Shown here: positions 53,994 to 64,000 of the stretch, in pieces
Numbering within the stretch: position 1 is the stretch's first letter
How the letters are laid out: the number at the start of each line of letters is the position of its first letter
From: Diplosphaera chodatii
Taxonomy: Eukaryota; Chlorophyta; Trebouxiophyceae; Prasiolales; Stichococcaceae
Direction: 5' to 3'
Assembly (NCBI GenBank): GCA_032358165.1
Contig: JAALGY010000030.1
Coordinates: 1,364,001 to 1,428,000 of the forward strand
Length of the DNA: 64,000 bases
The notes under the pieces: generated by a model
Databases searched by the model: none
Seen by the model: only the letters and a program-made list of their open reading frames with translations
Told to the model about the DNA's origin: nothing
Position numbers and translations under genes: made by a program

Positions 53994-54161
53994 CGGCGAG
54001 CTACGTTTACATAAGGGGTGTAGGCACCCGGGAGCCGGGGGCAATTTAGGTCGTGCACAGTATGTCATGTGCTTTGCAACCGACCTCGGAATCAACTCTC
54101 CCAGAGACTCGCCAATTCAATTGCTGCAGCGCAATGCCAAACTGGGCCGCCGCCTTCCGGT

Positions 54162-55098
54162 TCATGGCACAAATGCAATTGCTTCTATCTCCACTGCGGC
54201 CCCAAGCGGCAGTGCCTTTGCAGCATAACACGCCCTTGCAGGCTTCTCCTCGCCAAAATACTTGGCTGCAGATCATTGCAAGCACATCGGTGTCAACATC
54301 GAGGCATGCATCCTGCAATTATGGAGGTCGCCAGGTGAGCAGACACTGCAGATGTGGGCAACTCACCGTAGATAGTGTTGACAGCGCCGAAATCGGCGAT
54401 GTCGGCCAGCAAAACCGTAGTCTTAACCACGTCTTTGTAGTCGGCGCCGGCTGCCTTGAGAATGGCACCCATGTTCTTGAGTGCCTGCTCTGCCTGCCCC
54501 TCTGCGCCGCCCTCTGCCAGATCCTTCGTCTGCATATGGCAGTCGATGCCAATACATCAGTGCAGTTTATGCATGCCACAGCTCGCATCTGCATGCTGTT
54601 AGGTCGCCAAGTCAAGGCACCATGAGGAAATGCATTGGCAATACGGGTGCAGCATCTTAGTATGTGCAATACCGTCGTCATCATCACCGTAATCTCACCC
54701 CAGGTATAAGCCCGACTTGTCCGCTGACGTACAACGTATCCCCTGCCTTCACTGCCTGACTGTAAGCACCGACTGCTGCTGGCGCGTCCTCAGTGTTGAT
54801 CAGCTGTTTCCCTGCTGCGCCGGCAGATGTAGGTTGGAGCGTCAAGCACAGGGGGAAGGACACTCGATATTATCATCATCTCGACAGACACACACGGTAC
54901 CACAGGACATGTCACATTGGCTGCCAGGTATACTCATGCAGATGCTGACGCACCCCCCGCCATGGCCCTGGTTGCAGCTAGGTGGCTGCCAGAACGCGCA
55001 GCAGGACGCGTGTGTCGAGTGGCAAGGTATTGCAGCGGGCTCGGCGCTGAGTTCTTCGACAGAGGATGCTGACGCGCCAGGGACCGCGACAAGAGCAT
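54162..55098 (-). CDS. RIDA: RidA (YjgF/YER057c/UK114) enamine/imine deaminase, organelle-targeted
   Basis: Hydrolyses reactive 2-aminoacrylate/2-iminobutanoate made by threonine dehydratase, protecting PLP enzymes. Exons: 55098-54954, 54814-54699, 54529-54367, 54265-54162 (528 nt, 175 aa). The N-terminus [20 protein letters not shown] is Arg/Ser/Leu-rich with no acidic residues for about 40 residues, a plastid or mitochondrial presequence. The mature domain starts [20 protein letters not shown], then [49 protein letters not shown] and [20 protein letters not shown] with the active-site Arg. It ends EIEAIAFVP. Plant RidA is plastid-located, in agreement. Confidence 0.92.
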
Positions 55099-55404
55099 GA
55101 CTCAAGCTCGACCTCTGACGTGCCTCCAAGCGCCAGCAGTGTTGACACGTTTTGCTTTGCACCGCACAGCACGTTGCGTCAAAGATTACGATCAGGATGG
55201 TCGAGTTGACGCATGATCTAATGATCATTGAACGAAACCGGTGCATGCCGCCGATGGGAATTGGGCGTGCCGGCTCAAGTCTAGAACACCAGTCGCGAAT
55301 GCACAAAACCCTGACTGCCGTCAAGCAGCAAGCGCAAGAGCAACGCGGACCTTTTCCGGTGTCGAGCCCGACCTGCCAAGGGGGACACACCACAGGGGCC
55401 CAAG

Positions 55405-55809
55405 ATGGTGCAGCCCCTGAAGAAGGTGAAGGTCGTGCACAAGCACAAGGGCAAGTTCAAGCGGCATCAGTCAGACACGAACGTCTCGGTCCCGGAGTCA
55501 TGGAGGCGGCCGAAGGGTATCGATTCGCGTGTGCGCCGCAAGTTCAAGGGCTGCGGCATCAACATGCCTAACATCGGTTACGGCACAAACAAGAAGCGCA
55601 GGCACTTGCTTCCCAGCGGATTCCGCAAGTTCGTGGTGCACAATGTTGGTGACCTGGAGCTGCTGCTGATGCACAACAGGACCTACGCAGCAGAGGTTGC
55701 ACACAACGTTTCCTCTCTGAAGCGCAAGGCCATCGTCGACCGCGCTGCCCAGCTGAACATCAACGTCACCAACGGCAAGGCTAAGCTGCGCAGCCAAGAG
55801 GACGAGTAA
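55405..55809 (+). CDS. RPL32: 60S ribosomal protein eL32
   Basis: Large-subunit ribosomal protein. One uninterrupted reading frame of 134 aa, the normal length. [20 protein letters not shown] opens it; [40 protein letters not shown] and [20 protein letters not shown] match eL32 throughout, as does the end KLRSQEDE. It is the only well-supported gene here whose coding region has no intron. An acceptor-like sequence (CCACAGGGG, ending about 55396) just before the ATG could mean the 5' UTR is spliced. TGTAA follows 68 nt after the stop. It is divergent from RidA. Confidence 0.97.
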   Translation: MVQPLKKVKVVHKHKGKFKRHQSDTNVSVPESWRRPKGIDSRVRRKFKGCGINMPNIGYGTNKKRRHLLPSGFRKFVVHNVGDLELLLMHNRTYAAEVAHNVSSLKRKAIVDRAAQLNINVTNGKAKLRSQEDE

Positions 55810-56200
55810 ATGATGGCGGCAGTCAGGCTGTCGGGTGGTGTTTGCTGTGTAGACGGCTTGCTGCATAACACCACACTGTAAACAGCAGGCAAATGTTACC
55901 GGTGACAACTCTCAGCTGGCGGTATACATCCGCTCTGACCCACAATTCCTCGAACTCACAACTCTGCCAAAACAGTGCACCAATGAAGCCACCCACTACA
56001 TACAACCCAGCATCTCATGCACGAAAGATAACGGCACATGAGTAGGTCTGGATGTTGCGGTCTGGTGCCACAGCAACATGAAGGCCCTCAACACGAAAAC
56101 ACATAGCAAAGTATGCAGCAAGCAGTACCAAACCAGCACTGCTGCATGCATGAATGTATCCTTTTCCAACACCTCTCATCTGCCCCACACAAACAGTCCC
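55810..56200. other. Convergent intergenic region eL32 / unrecognised gene
   Basis: 391 bp between two convergent stop codons holding their 3' UTRs. Apart from the TGTAA for eL32, I see nothing distinctive. Confidence 0.5.
55877..55881 (+). promoter_or_regulatory. Putative TGTAA polyadenylation signal of eL32
   Basis: TGTAA 68 nt downstream of the eL32 stop codon. Sequence and spacing fit the chlorophyte signal well for a short ribosomal-protein 3' UTR. Confidence 0.6.
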
Positions 56201-56880
56201 TCATTCGCTGTCATCAGCACTCCTCCCACTGCGCTGCGATGCACCAGACTGCTTGGCGCTGTTGCGCTTCAGCGCACCCTTCGCTGCCTTGAAGCCCTGG
56301 CGAAGCGCCCAGCCTCCCACCGGCACAGCCACGCTCAGCACCTTACCACTCGCATTGGCGGTGGCCTGCAGGCAATAAACAGCATCGGTAAGCCAGCAGT
56401 TGCAAACCTTGTAGACTCCGTGCATGCGAGGAATACGGCAGGTGCAACAGCGCCAGCCACTGCACTGACCTTGGCAGCATTGGCAATGCCGTTGGCGGCC
56501 GTCATGTTGACGTCTCGGGCGTCCTCACGCCAGGAGCGCTCAGATGAGGATAGGTAAGAAAGCATGGATGCGTCAGGGTCCACTCCAAGCTGCACGTTAG
56601 AAGACACGTTTGATATGAGACAGGGCAACAAAGGCACGGCTGCATGCAAAGGGCAGGAGCTGCCAGCATGGGCCTCAGCGCTCACCTCCTCCCGCCGCTG
56701 CCGATAGAGATAGCTGGAGGAGTGCTGCACTGCCACTGCCTCCGGCGGCGGGGCTGCGGGGCGGACGGGTGGCAAAGACCGGACAAGGTCCCGTTTCTCC
56801 TGCGGCTGCTGCTGTGCCTGTGTCTGCGTTGGTGCCTGCGCCTGCGTCTGCGTCTGGTCTCGTGCTACAGTCGGCAAGAT
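56201..56880 (-). CDS. Small unrecognised protein, 5' end unresolved
   Basis: I do not recognise the family. Three in-frame exons are supported: about 56880-56696, 56589-56470 and 56365-56201. The first is Gln/Thr/Pro-rich (TQTQAQAPTQTQAQ, then VRSLPPVRPAAPPPE and SSSYLYRQRREE). The second reads LGVDPDASMLSYLSSSERSW. The third has a mildly hydrophobic Gly/Val/Ala stretch (ASGKVLSVAVPVGGWALRQG), then a basic KAAKGALKRNSAK and an acidic end (ADDSE, TGA at 56203-56201). No in-frame ATG opens the first exon, so an upstream coding exon is missing; I could not choose one between 56900 and 57300. The reasonable splice sites and unbroken frame support a real gene. Confidence 0.5.
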
Positions 56881-57565
56881 GACAATGGTGAAAGGTAAGC
56901 TGATATACTAGACTGTGAGTTGCACGGCTGCATGTGTTGGCGTGCACCCGCACGCTCGGCATGGAAACGTGTCACGCGACAGCACCCACAGGTTAGCAGG
57001 TGCACCGCGCCAGCACACATACCGCAAATAGGCCGGCCAAGCTTTGATGCCAGTCGGCAACGTGACGATAGTGTGTGCTGCTTCAATCCGTTGACTCCCA
57101 GCTGTGTCACCGCTACGTCTTGCGTTCTGCTGATTTGGGGTCTCATGGCTGATATGGGTGAAACCCGGGTTGACGCTGCAGTGCAGCCAAGGACGTGAAC
57201 CGCCGGTCACAACCGCACAGACAGCAAGCCTTTCACGCCTACAGTGTGACTGTGCAAGCGCACCACAGCATGCTGGAGGTGACTGCTGCGCTTGGGTCCA
57301 TCGGGGCCTGCTGGGATGAGGGTCCAACCGTCCAAGGATTTATCTGCTGGATTCCCCAGTTGGGTCGAGGCATTTGTGTGCCCCTGATTTCGAGTTGGAC
57401 GTGCATTGCCGCCGCAGCCTCGCAGCATATGATAGATTTGAGCTGCGATCCGCATCCTTTACTGTCTGCGCTGACTGAAGTGCCTGTGCCGGTTGGCGCG
57501 AGTTGTCAGCGACGAACTGATTGATCAGCAGCAACCTTGCTGCTCGGCACCAAGCAATATCACCG
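56881..57565. other. Region between the small unrecognised gene and NUP62
   Basis: 685 bp. It should contain the missing 5' exon and promoter of the minus-strand gene and the NUP62 promoter. A possible minus-strand start near 57130-57150 (ATG, then RPQISRTQDV) has a donor of the wrong phase, so I did not use it. No other feature is clear. Confidence 0.35.
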
Positions 57566-60500
57566 ATGGCAGGGTTTGGGGCCAGCAGCGGTGGCTTCAG
57601 CTTTGGAGGTACGGAGCTCAATGATTACAATACCACTTGGGGTATGTGACAAGCGGCAAAAACACCTTGGTGTGTGACGGCACATGCCTACATGTGCAGG
57701 TTCTGCTGCACCCGCGTTTGGATCGTCCTCTGGAGGACTCTTCGGATCCAGCTCGACGCCAGCGTTTGGCTCGTCGTCGATGGCGGGGTTTGGGGCCTCT
57801 TCAGGATCTAACCTCAGCGCGGCGTCCGCCCCCGCTTTTGGTGCGGAATTTTGTGACGTGTGACCTTGTGCCTGTTCCGCACCGTTGCTGTTGACGCCGA
57901 TGCATTCTGCGCACAGCAGCATGGTGTCGTCTTCGGTGCCGCAGGCTTTGGTCAGAGTCAGCCAGCCGGAGCGTCAGCGCCAGCCTTTGGCGGCGGAGCA
58001 TTTGGTCAGCCAGCAACCTCTGCGCCAGCATTCGGCTTCGGCTTGGGGTCGAGTGCGGCGCCAGCAAGCAGTGGCACCCTTGCGTTTGGTGGCGGTGCAG
58101 CACCGACGCTTGGGTTCGGCGCTAGTGCGCCTGCAGCCTCACAGCCTGCCGGGTCACTGTTTGGCGGTGCTGGCACGGGTGCGGCGGGCGGCGGTGCCTT
58201 TGGGCAGCCGGCGGCGTCCAGCACCCCAGCCTTTGGTGCCCCCGCAGCAGCTCCTGCAGCACCCTCCGCTTTTGCTCCATCTTCTGCGCCAAGCTTCAGC
58301 TTTGGGGGCAGCGCGGCCCCCAGCAGCACGCCGGCGACAGCCTCCGCCCCAGCTTTCGGACAGAGCAGCGCGCCCGCAGCATCTACCAGCCTATTTGGGG
58401 CCGCACCTGCAGGTGCGCATTTCGAGGCAGTGCCTGTACTCCTCACATGCTTGACCCCTGGCAGTGGCGTCGCCGGTCTCTGATGCGCTGGACTGTCGCG
58501 CGCAGGCGGTGGCTTCTCATTTGGCTCTGCAGCCGCAGCCGCCTCGAGTGCCGCTCCTTCACTGTTCGGCACGCCTGCGAGCATGCCGGCTCCCGCACCT
58601 GCAAACGGCAGCCTCTTTGGAGCGCCAGCGTCCGCAGCACCTGCAAGCGGTAGCCTCTTTGGAGCCCCGGCAGGTAACGATGTACATAAAGTGCTACTGC
58701 GGGTCGTCAGCTTACAGCTGGTGACTGTAGAGTGGTCCAGGTAGTTCAGGTGGAGCAACTGCATGCCTGCCCACTCAAGGTTGAGCCTACCTGACATACA
58801 GCGCCAGCTGCATCCGCCGCCGCGCCATCGCTCTTCGGCGCCCCGGCAGCATCCGCCCCAGCAGCTGCAGCCCCAGCTGCACCATCCCAGCCGAGCCTTT
58901 TCGGGGCGGCTGCAGCTCCGCCAGCAGTGGCAGCACCTGCGGCTGCGGGTGGTGCCGCGGGATTCAACTTTGCTGGCGCCCTGGCAGCACCCGCATCTGG
59001 GCCCCCTGCTGCAGCATCTACCAGCAGCTTCAGCTTTGGTGGTGCGATCCTGCCATGTGCCTGGTACTGTGATCACGGCTGGTCGTGTTGGGGGCCTGTG
59101 TGATGGTTTCAGTCTGTCACATTGGTCAGCGTCTTGACAGCCCTCAATGATGGAGCAAGACCTGGTGCTATCTGCAGGGTCGACAGCCGCACCGCTGTTT
59201 GGTGCGCCAGCAGCGTCAGCTCCCCAGTCTGAGACAGCGGCGGCTGCCACAGCTGCCCCCCAGGCTGCGTCCAACCAGTTGTTCGCCTTTGGCAGTGCCT
59301 TGGCTCCTGCTGCTTCAGCAGCTCTGCCAGGTGCTGATGCACTGACATTCAGGCGTCATGCGAAGAACATTCTGCAGCTGCATGCTGGGCTGAAGTACGC
59401 ACTGCTGATAGGCCTATGGGTGGTGGCACTCATGTGTCAACGGTGTGTTCCTGCAGCACCTGATGCACAGTCAGCTGCCGTTGTGCCGGCGACTGCAACA
59501 ACCCCGGCGCTCACATTGTCCTCGGCGCCAGTAGCTGCAGCTATTGGCGGCACCTCAGCAGCAGCTGCGTTGACGCCTCCTGCCTCCGGCGCGCCAGGTG
59601 ACTATTTACAAATACAAACAGCATGCTCGGTCAGATGTTTGATTATATACAGCATTGCTCGGTCGGTCTCTCACGAGCCTTCAGCGCATGGCATCATCGT
59701 ACGTGCCATGACCATACACCCTGCCCAAGGCGCAAGCATGGCCTCTGACCTATGGCGCAGGCTTCAGCTTTGCTCCCACGCCAGCAGCCAGCTCGGCAGA
59801 CGTAGGAGCCACAGGTAGTGCGCCGACGCTGAGCCTTTTTGCGCCACCAGCGGGCGGCACGGCGCTTGCTGCCAGCGAGGGTGCGGCGGCCTCCGGGGCG
59901 CCCGCCACGAGCGCGCCGGCCTCTGGGCTGGAGCTCGCGCTCGCGGCGCCAGCGTCCGCTGCGCCTGGAGCCGCGCCCGTGCAGCCCCAGGTGGGGATCT
60001 TCATGCGCCCCAGTATATGCCTCGTTGCCGCTGATGACTCGTGATTGATGAGGCCATCTGCACACTCGCATCGTTTGTTCTGGTCCATATGATGGCCTGA
60101 GTCGCACCATCAAGCCACAGGCTGAGCATTGTGCGCATCACTGGCCCAGGCGCCGTCAGAGATCAAGGGCAAGAACGTGGAGGCCATCATCGCCGGGTGG
60201 ACGGCGGAGCTGGAGACACGCTCGGCGGCGTTTGTGAAGCATGCGGGGCAGCTGGCGGAATGGGACCGCCACATCCTGACCAACCGCCGCGAGCTGCTGG
60301 ACCTTGAGGACGAACTGCAGCGGGTGTGCTGTTTGTTCGTGCACGCAAGGCGCCCCTGGGCTTCCTCGCCGTTCTGATGACCCCCTGATGACCCCTTGAG
60401 TGGTTGCTGCTCATGCTGTACCAGCAGGTCAACTTGTTTATACTGTGACCAGCAGCTTGCGGTGCTCGCTGTCAGCTCAGGGATGGCCGCATGAACAGGC

Positions 60501-61155
60501 GCTGCCGGGCTGCTTGCAGGTGGCCAAGGGGCAGGAGGCACTCGACAAGAAGCTGGGGCTGCTGGAGACACACCAGAAGGAGGTCCACGACTCGCTGGTC
60601 TCCATCGAGGCCGAGGCTGGCCGCATGTACCAGGTGCACGAGTTGACCAGTGTACTCCCAACTCACTGCTGGGTGCTTTGGCTTCCTGCCGGCATGGATA
60701 ACTCTGCTGTGTGCACATAGTTGGGCCCAAGTACCAAATGTCAGTGTCATGTCATGCAGGAAGAGCGGCCACTACTGGACGATGACTCGGCGCAGCGTGA
60801 CACACTGTACGAGCGCGCCGAGCGTGTGGCCGCGGCTCTCGCCTCCACCGGCGATGAGCTGCGCGACCTCATCGCGGACGTCAACGAAGGTGCAGACTTG
60901 CATGAAGTTCAGAGGCGTGTTCTGCACCGTGTTTTCGAGTGTGTCTTGTCACTCCGGGCATTGGGCATGCCTGGGCCATGACTTGAGCATGTGCCTGCCC
61001 ATACAGGTGCTGCGGCGGCGCTGGGAGCGCCCGACACGCCACTCGCTAAGGCGGTGCGCATCCTCAACAACCAGCTGCAGGCGCTCACGACGATTGAGAC
61101 GCGGACCGGGGAGCTGGAAGGCCGGCTTGCCGAGCTGGATGTGGCTGCCGGATAG
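57566..61155 (+). CDS. NUP62: Nucleoporin NUP62 (Nsp1-like FG nucleoporin)
   Basis: Central-channel nucleoporin. Its FG repeats form the permeability barrier and bind importins; its C-terminal coiled coil joins the Nup62-58-54 complex. ATG at 57566 (MAGFGASSGGFSFGG). From exon 2 to about 59900 the protein is Ala/Ser/Pro/Gly-rich with many FG units (APAFG, SLFGAP, FGQP, FSFGG). The conserved Nsp1_C coiled coil follows: EIKGKNVEAIIAGWTAELE (NUP62: L.NKTLEEIINKWTQELE), then LAEWDRHILTNRRELLDLE, KLGLLETHQKEVHDSL, EERPLLDDDSAQRD and PLAKAVRILNNQLQALTTIE. TAG at 61153-61155. About a dozen short introns interrupt the FG part; I did not assign each. Confidence 0.92.
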
Positions 61156-61530
61156 CACCAGATGGCGTACTATTCGGACCTTGGTGACCTAATCTTGCTG
61201 GGGAACCGTGACCTGCCAGTGCTGGAGGACGATCCGACTTGGGTCTGGCAGGTGTCGTAAGGAGTGGTCTGGTGGCTGCCTGCGCACAGCAGATGCCCTG
61301 CTGGGGTACTGCTGGAGTTTGCTGCCCACCCTGCACCATGCTGCTGTCAAGCTGCTGTCAACGATGTTGGATTGCGGTGGCTTGTGATGCGTCAGTGGTG
61401 TGCTTGCAGCAAGCAAAGCTTGACACACCAGCCTACAAGATAGCCTCGCCGCTCAGCTCTCCACACATCTCGCACTGTATTGCAAAGTGCTTGTCGTGAA
61501 CGCTTGCTAGAGTGGTGGGCAGTCAACAAC
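61156..61530. other. Intergenic NUP62 to plastid protein gene
   Basis: 375 bp between two same-strand genes, holding the NUP62 3' UTR and the next promoter. I saw no TGTAA or TATA element. Confidence 0.45.
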
Positions 61531-63012
61531 ATGGCGGGGTGTGCGAACTTCAGGCCTGGTGGCAGCCTGCTGCATACACAAGGAGAAGCTAGCTACTCAT
61601 ATACATCCTGCAATACGTTGAGGCGATGTGGGTCGCTGCCACACTGTCGGGATGCCTGCTCGCTCCGACACAGACTGGGCCCACGGAGCACAGTCTGCGA
61701 ATATGGCAGGCAGTCAGAGCCAAGGTGAGTGCACAAACCTCAACGAGACCAAGAGACAGTGCAGGCAGGCTGTGCTGGGTCTATGCATGTGCTCCTTGCG
61801 GCAATGCCACCAGCTGTGCCGCTGTTGTGGCGTCATGCCGTGCCTGGCTGCGTGCAGGCCGACGGCAACGAGGCCGTGGGAGGGTGCAGGATCGTACGAC
61901 TACCCGCCGCCGCCCAACACGGCCCGACCGCCGCCCGGTGGGGGAGGCGGCCCGCCGCCAGGGATGCCGAATGGTGATGGCGGACTGAACGGCTTCACCA
62001 AAGCGCTCATAGCAGGTGACCGCTCAGTGACCTCACTGCGTGAGATCTTCGTGGCCACTTGTCTGTCAGGACTCAAGGGAGACAACACTCTCCAAGCTTT
62101 ACACCACATCCGTTGCAGGTGCCTTCGTCATGGGCATGGGCGCCGGCGTGTGGTTCAACTCGGAAGCGTCCTTCCGCCCCAACAACGTCGCCAGCACAGA
62201 GATGATCGACCGCAAAACGCCCAACTCGGAGGTCTGCATGGCCAATGGCTACAGCTCCATGGTGTTCGACCAGCGGATCTTCGTGTCGTTCAACCCGTGC
62301 GTCCCTCCACTTGGTCACAGATGCTCCCATGATTGCTACCGCTTCATGCTGCTGCTCGAGTCGACGATGCTGCTTCTTCTGCGTGTCCTGTACCATACTT
62401 GCAGTTCTTCTGTGTGGCTTTTTACGATCGTAAGTGGGTATGAGACGGACATGCGACCCGCTGCCCCGTCCTGCCCAGGTTCAACGTGTACGTTGCGCAG
62501 CCAGAGGTGAAGCCAGGCTGTGTGTTGCGGCGAAGCAACGTACGGGAGCTTGAGTCACGGAAGCTGGTCGACTCCAAAGAGGTGGCGCCGGTCGCCAACA
62601 CAGCAGCTCGATCCATGCCACCATCCATCTGCATGTCCGATCCCTTCAGTCAAAGCCAACCATTGCAGCAGCTTTCAGCAAGGTCACTGCTGCTGCACGC
62701 TCCTCATGCAGGTGGAGGCGTGCAAGCGCAACATGAACACGTTTGCATTTGTGGGCGACCTTGAGAAGAGTCCCGAGGTGGGTTGCTGCGCAGGCGACAA
62801 GGATGTTATTTGCTGTACCTTCATCTGCACGTGTTTGCTGGCATGCTAGATGCTCATGGTGGACGTTTCTGTTGCAGGTGTCATGCGTGTACCACTCAGA
62901 GGCAGCGGAGAATCAGTTTCTGCAAAATCCGCGGAAGAGCGTGCTGGGTGATGGGTACCAAGCCCGCACACCGCAGGCACTCAGTGCCCCCGGCCTGGAT
63001 GCCCCGCAATGA
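61531..63012 (+). CDS. Conserved cyanobacterial/plastid protein, DUF3172-like
   Basis: Resembles a cyanobacterial protein family of unknown function kept in plastids of algae and plants (DUF3172, from memory). Exons: 61531-61724, 61858-62015, 62119-62296, 62479-62581, 62712-62777, 62878-63012 (834 nt, 277 aa). The first 60-70 residues are Arg/Ser/Cys-rich without a fold, likely a transit peptide. A Pro/Gly linker follows (YDYPPPPNTARPPPGGGGG), then LNGFTKALIAGAFVMGMGAG, a probable membrane helix. The conserved part is NVASTEMIDRKTPNSEVCM, MVFDQRIFVSFNPFNVYVAQ, EVKPGCVLRRSNVRELE, KRNMNTFAFVGDLEKSPEVS and CVYHSEAAENQFL. Three conserved Cys lie in this part. Function is not known. Confidence 0.75.
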
Positions 63013-63252
63013 CAGCACCTCAGTCCTGCTGCAGACGGATGCAGAGGCTTGCATCAGGCAGCTGCAGCATATTTTGGATGGTCAGGGTCTACTCTGTGTC
63101 GGTCCGGTGTATATTATCTGTACAGCTGACGCTGCGCTAGCAGCTTGTTCAGAAAGCTCAAACTTCAAAAACCATGCACTACTCCTCACGACCTAAGCTC
63201 TCACGCTCTGCTTCTCAAAAGCCTGATGCTCGACAGTATACCAAGGTACCGG

Positions 63253-64000
<748 letters not shown>

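Noticed and set aside
58006..59274. Minus-strand open frame of 422 codons over the NUP62 FG region
   Set aside because: It mirrors the Ala/Ser/Gly repeats of NUP62; low-complexity GC-rich repeats commonly leave the antisense frame open.
60370..60396. Doubled TGATGACCCC in a NUP62 intron
   Set aside because: A two-unit short repeat. It resembles box C, but there is no matching box D or pairing stem, so I treat it as intron sequence.

Overview
The window is nuclear DNA from a green alga. I favour a trebouxiophyte of the Coccomyxa/Chlorella kind, but the genus is a guess. Three things point there. Nearly every gene is cut by many short GT-AG introns, with CTGCAG-like acceptors and strongly GC-biased exons. 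The gene set is plant-like: BIN4, a D-type cyclin with an LxCxE motif, a vacuolar processing enzyme, and plastid-type leader peptides. Three stop codons are followed by the chlorophyte polyadenylation signal TGTAA. I see no mobile elements, CRISPR arrays, rRNA or tRNA.

Layout: importin-9 (3' part, 1-4649 +), legumain/VPE (4911-8454 +), BIN4 (8799-10915 -), glutaredoxin (11281-12165 +), dihydropyrimidinase (12711-15891 +), PIG-X (16076-17160 -), TMEM230-like (17193-17820 -), an unrecognised coiled-coil protein with poly-Q tracts (18185-21098 -), EFG1 (21684-23505 +), two tandem S-formylglutathione hydrolases (23753-26040 - and 26591-28515 -), CTP synthase (28782-32223 -), MCM7 (32549-38347 +), cyclin D (40498-42415 +), importin beta-1 (43573-49099 -), PLAA/DOA1 (49490-53993 +), RidA (54162-55098 -), ribosomal protein eL32 (55405-55809 +), an unrecognised small protein (about 56201-56880 -), NUP62 (57566-61155 +), a cyanobacterial-type plastid protein (61531-63012 +) and the 3' part of a CCCH/RING splicing factor of the CWC24/RNF113 type (63253 to beyond 64000 -). 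For most genes I joined exons by hand. Wherever I list exons, their lengths sum to a multiple of three and the joined protein matches its family across the junctions.

Themes: replication and cell cycle (MCM7, CTP synthase, cyclin D, BIN4), nuclear transport (importin-9, importin beta-1, NUP62), formaldehyde detoxification (tandem S-formylglutathione hydrolases) and secretory or ER functions (legumain, PIG-X, TMEM230, and a dihydropyrimidinase with a signal peptide and RDEL end). Several neighbours are divergent with only 300-600 bp between start codons.

The most interesting observations are: TMEM230 and PIG-X lie on the same strand with only 32 nt between stop and start, a candidate dicistronic nuclear transcript; GC-AG introns recur, three of five in the duplicated hydrolases; the pyrimidine-degradation enzyme looks ER-retained; and an exact E2F-type site lies upstream of cyclin D.
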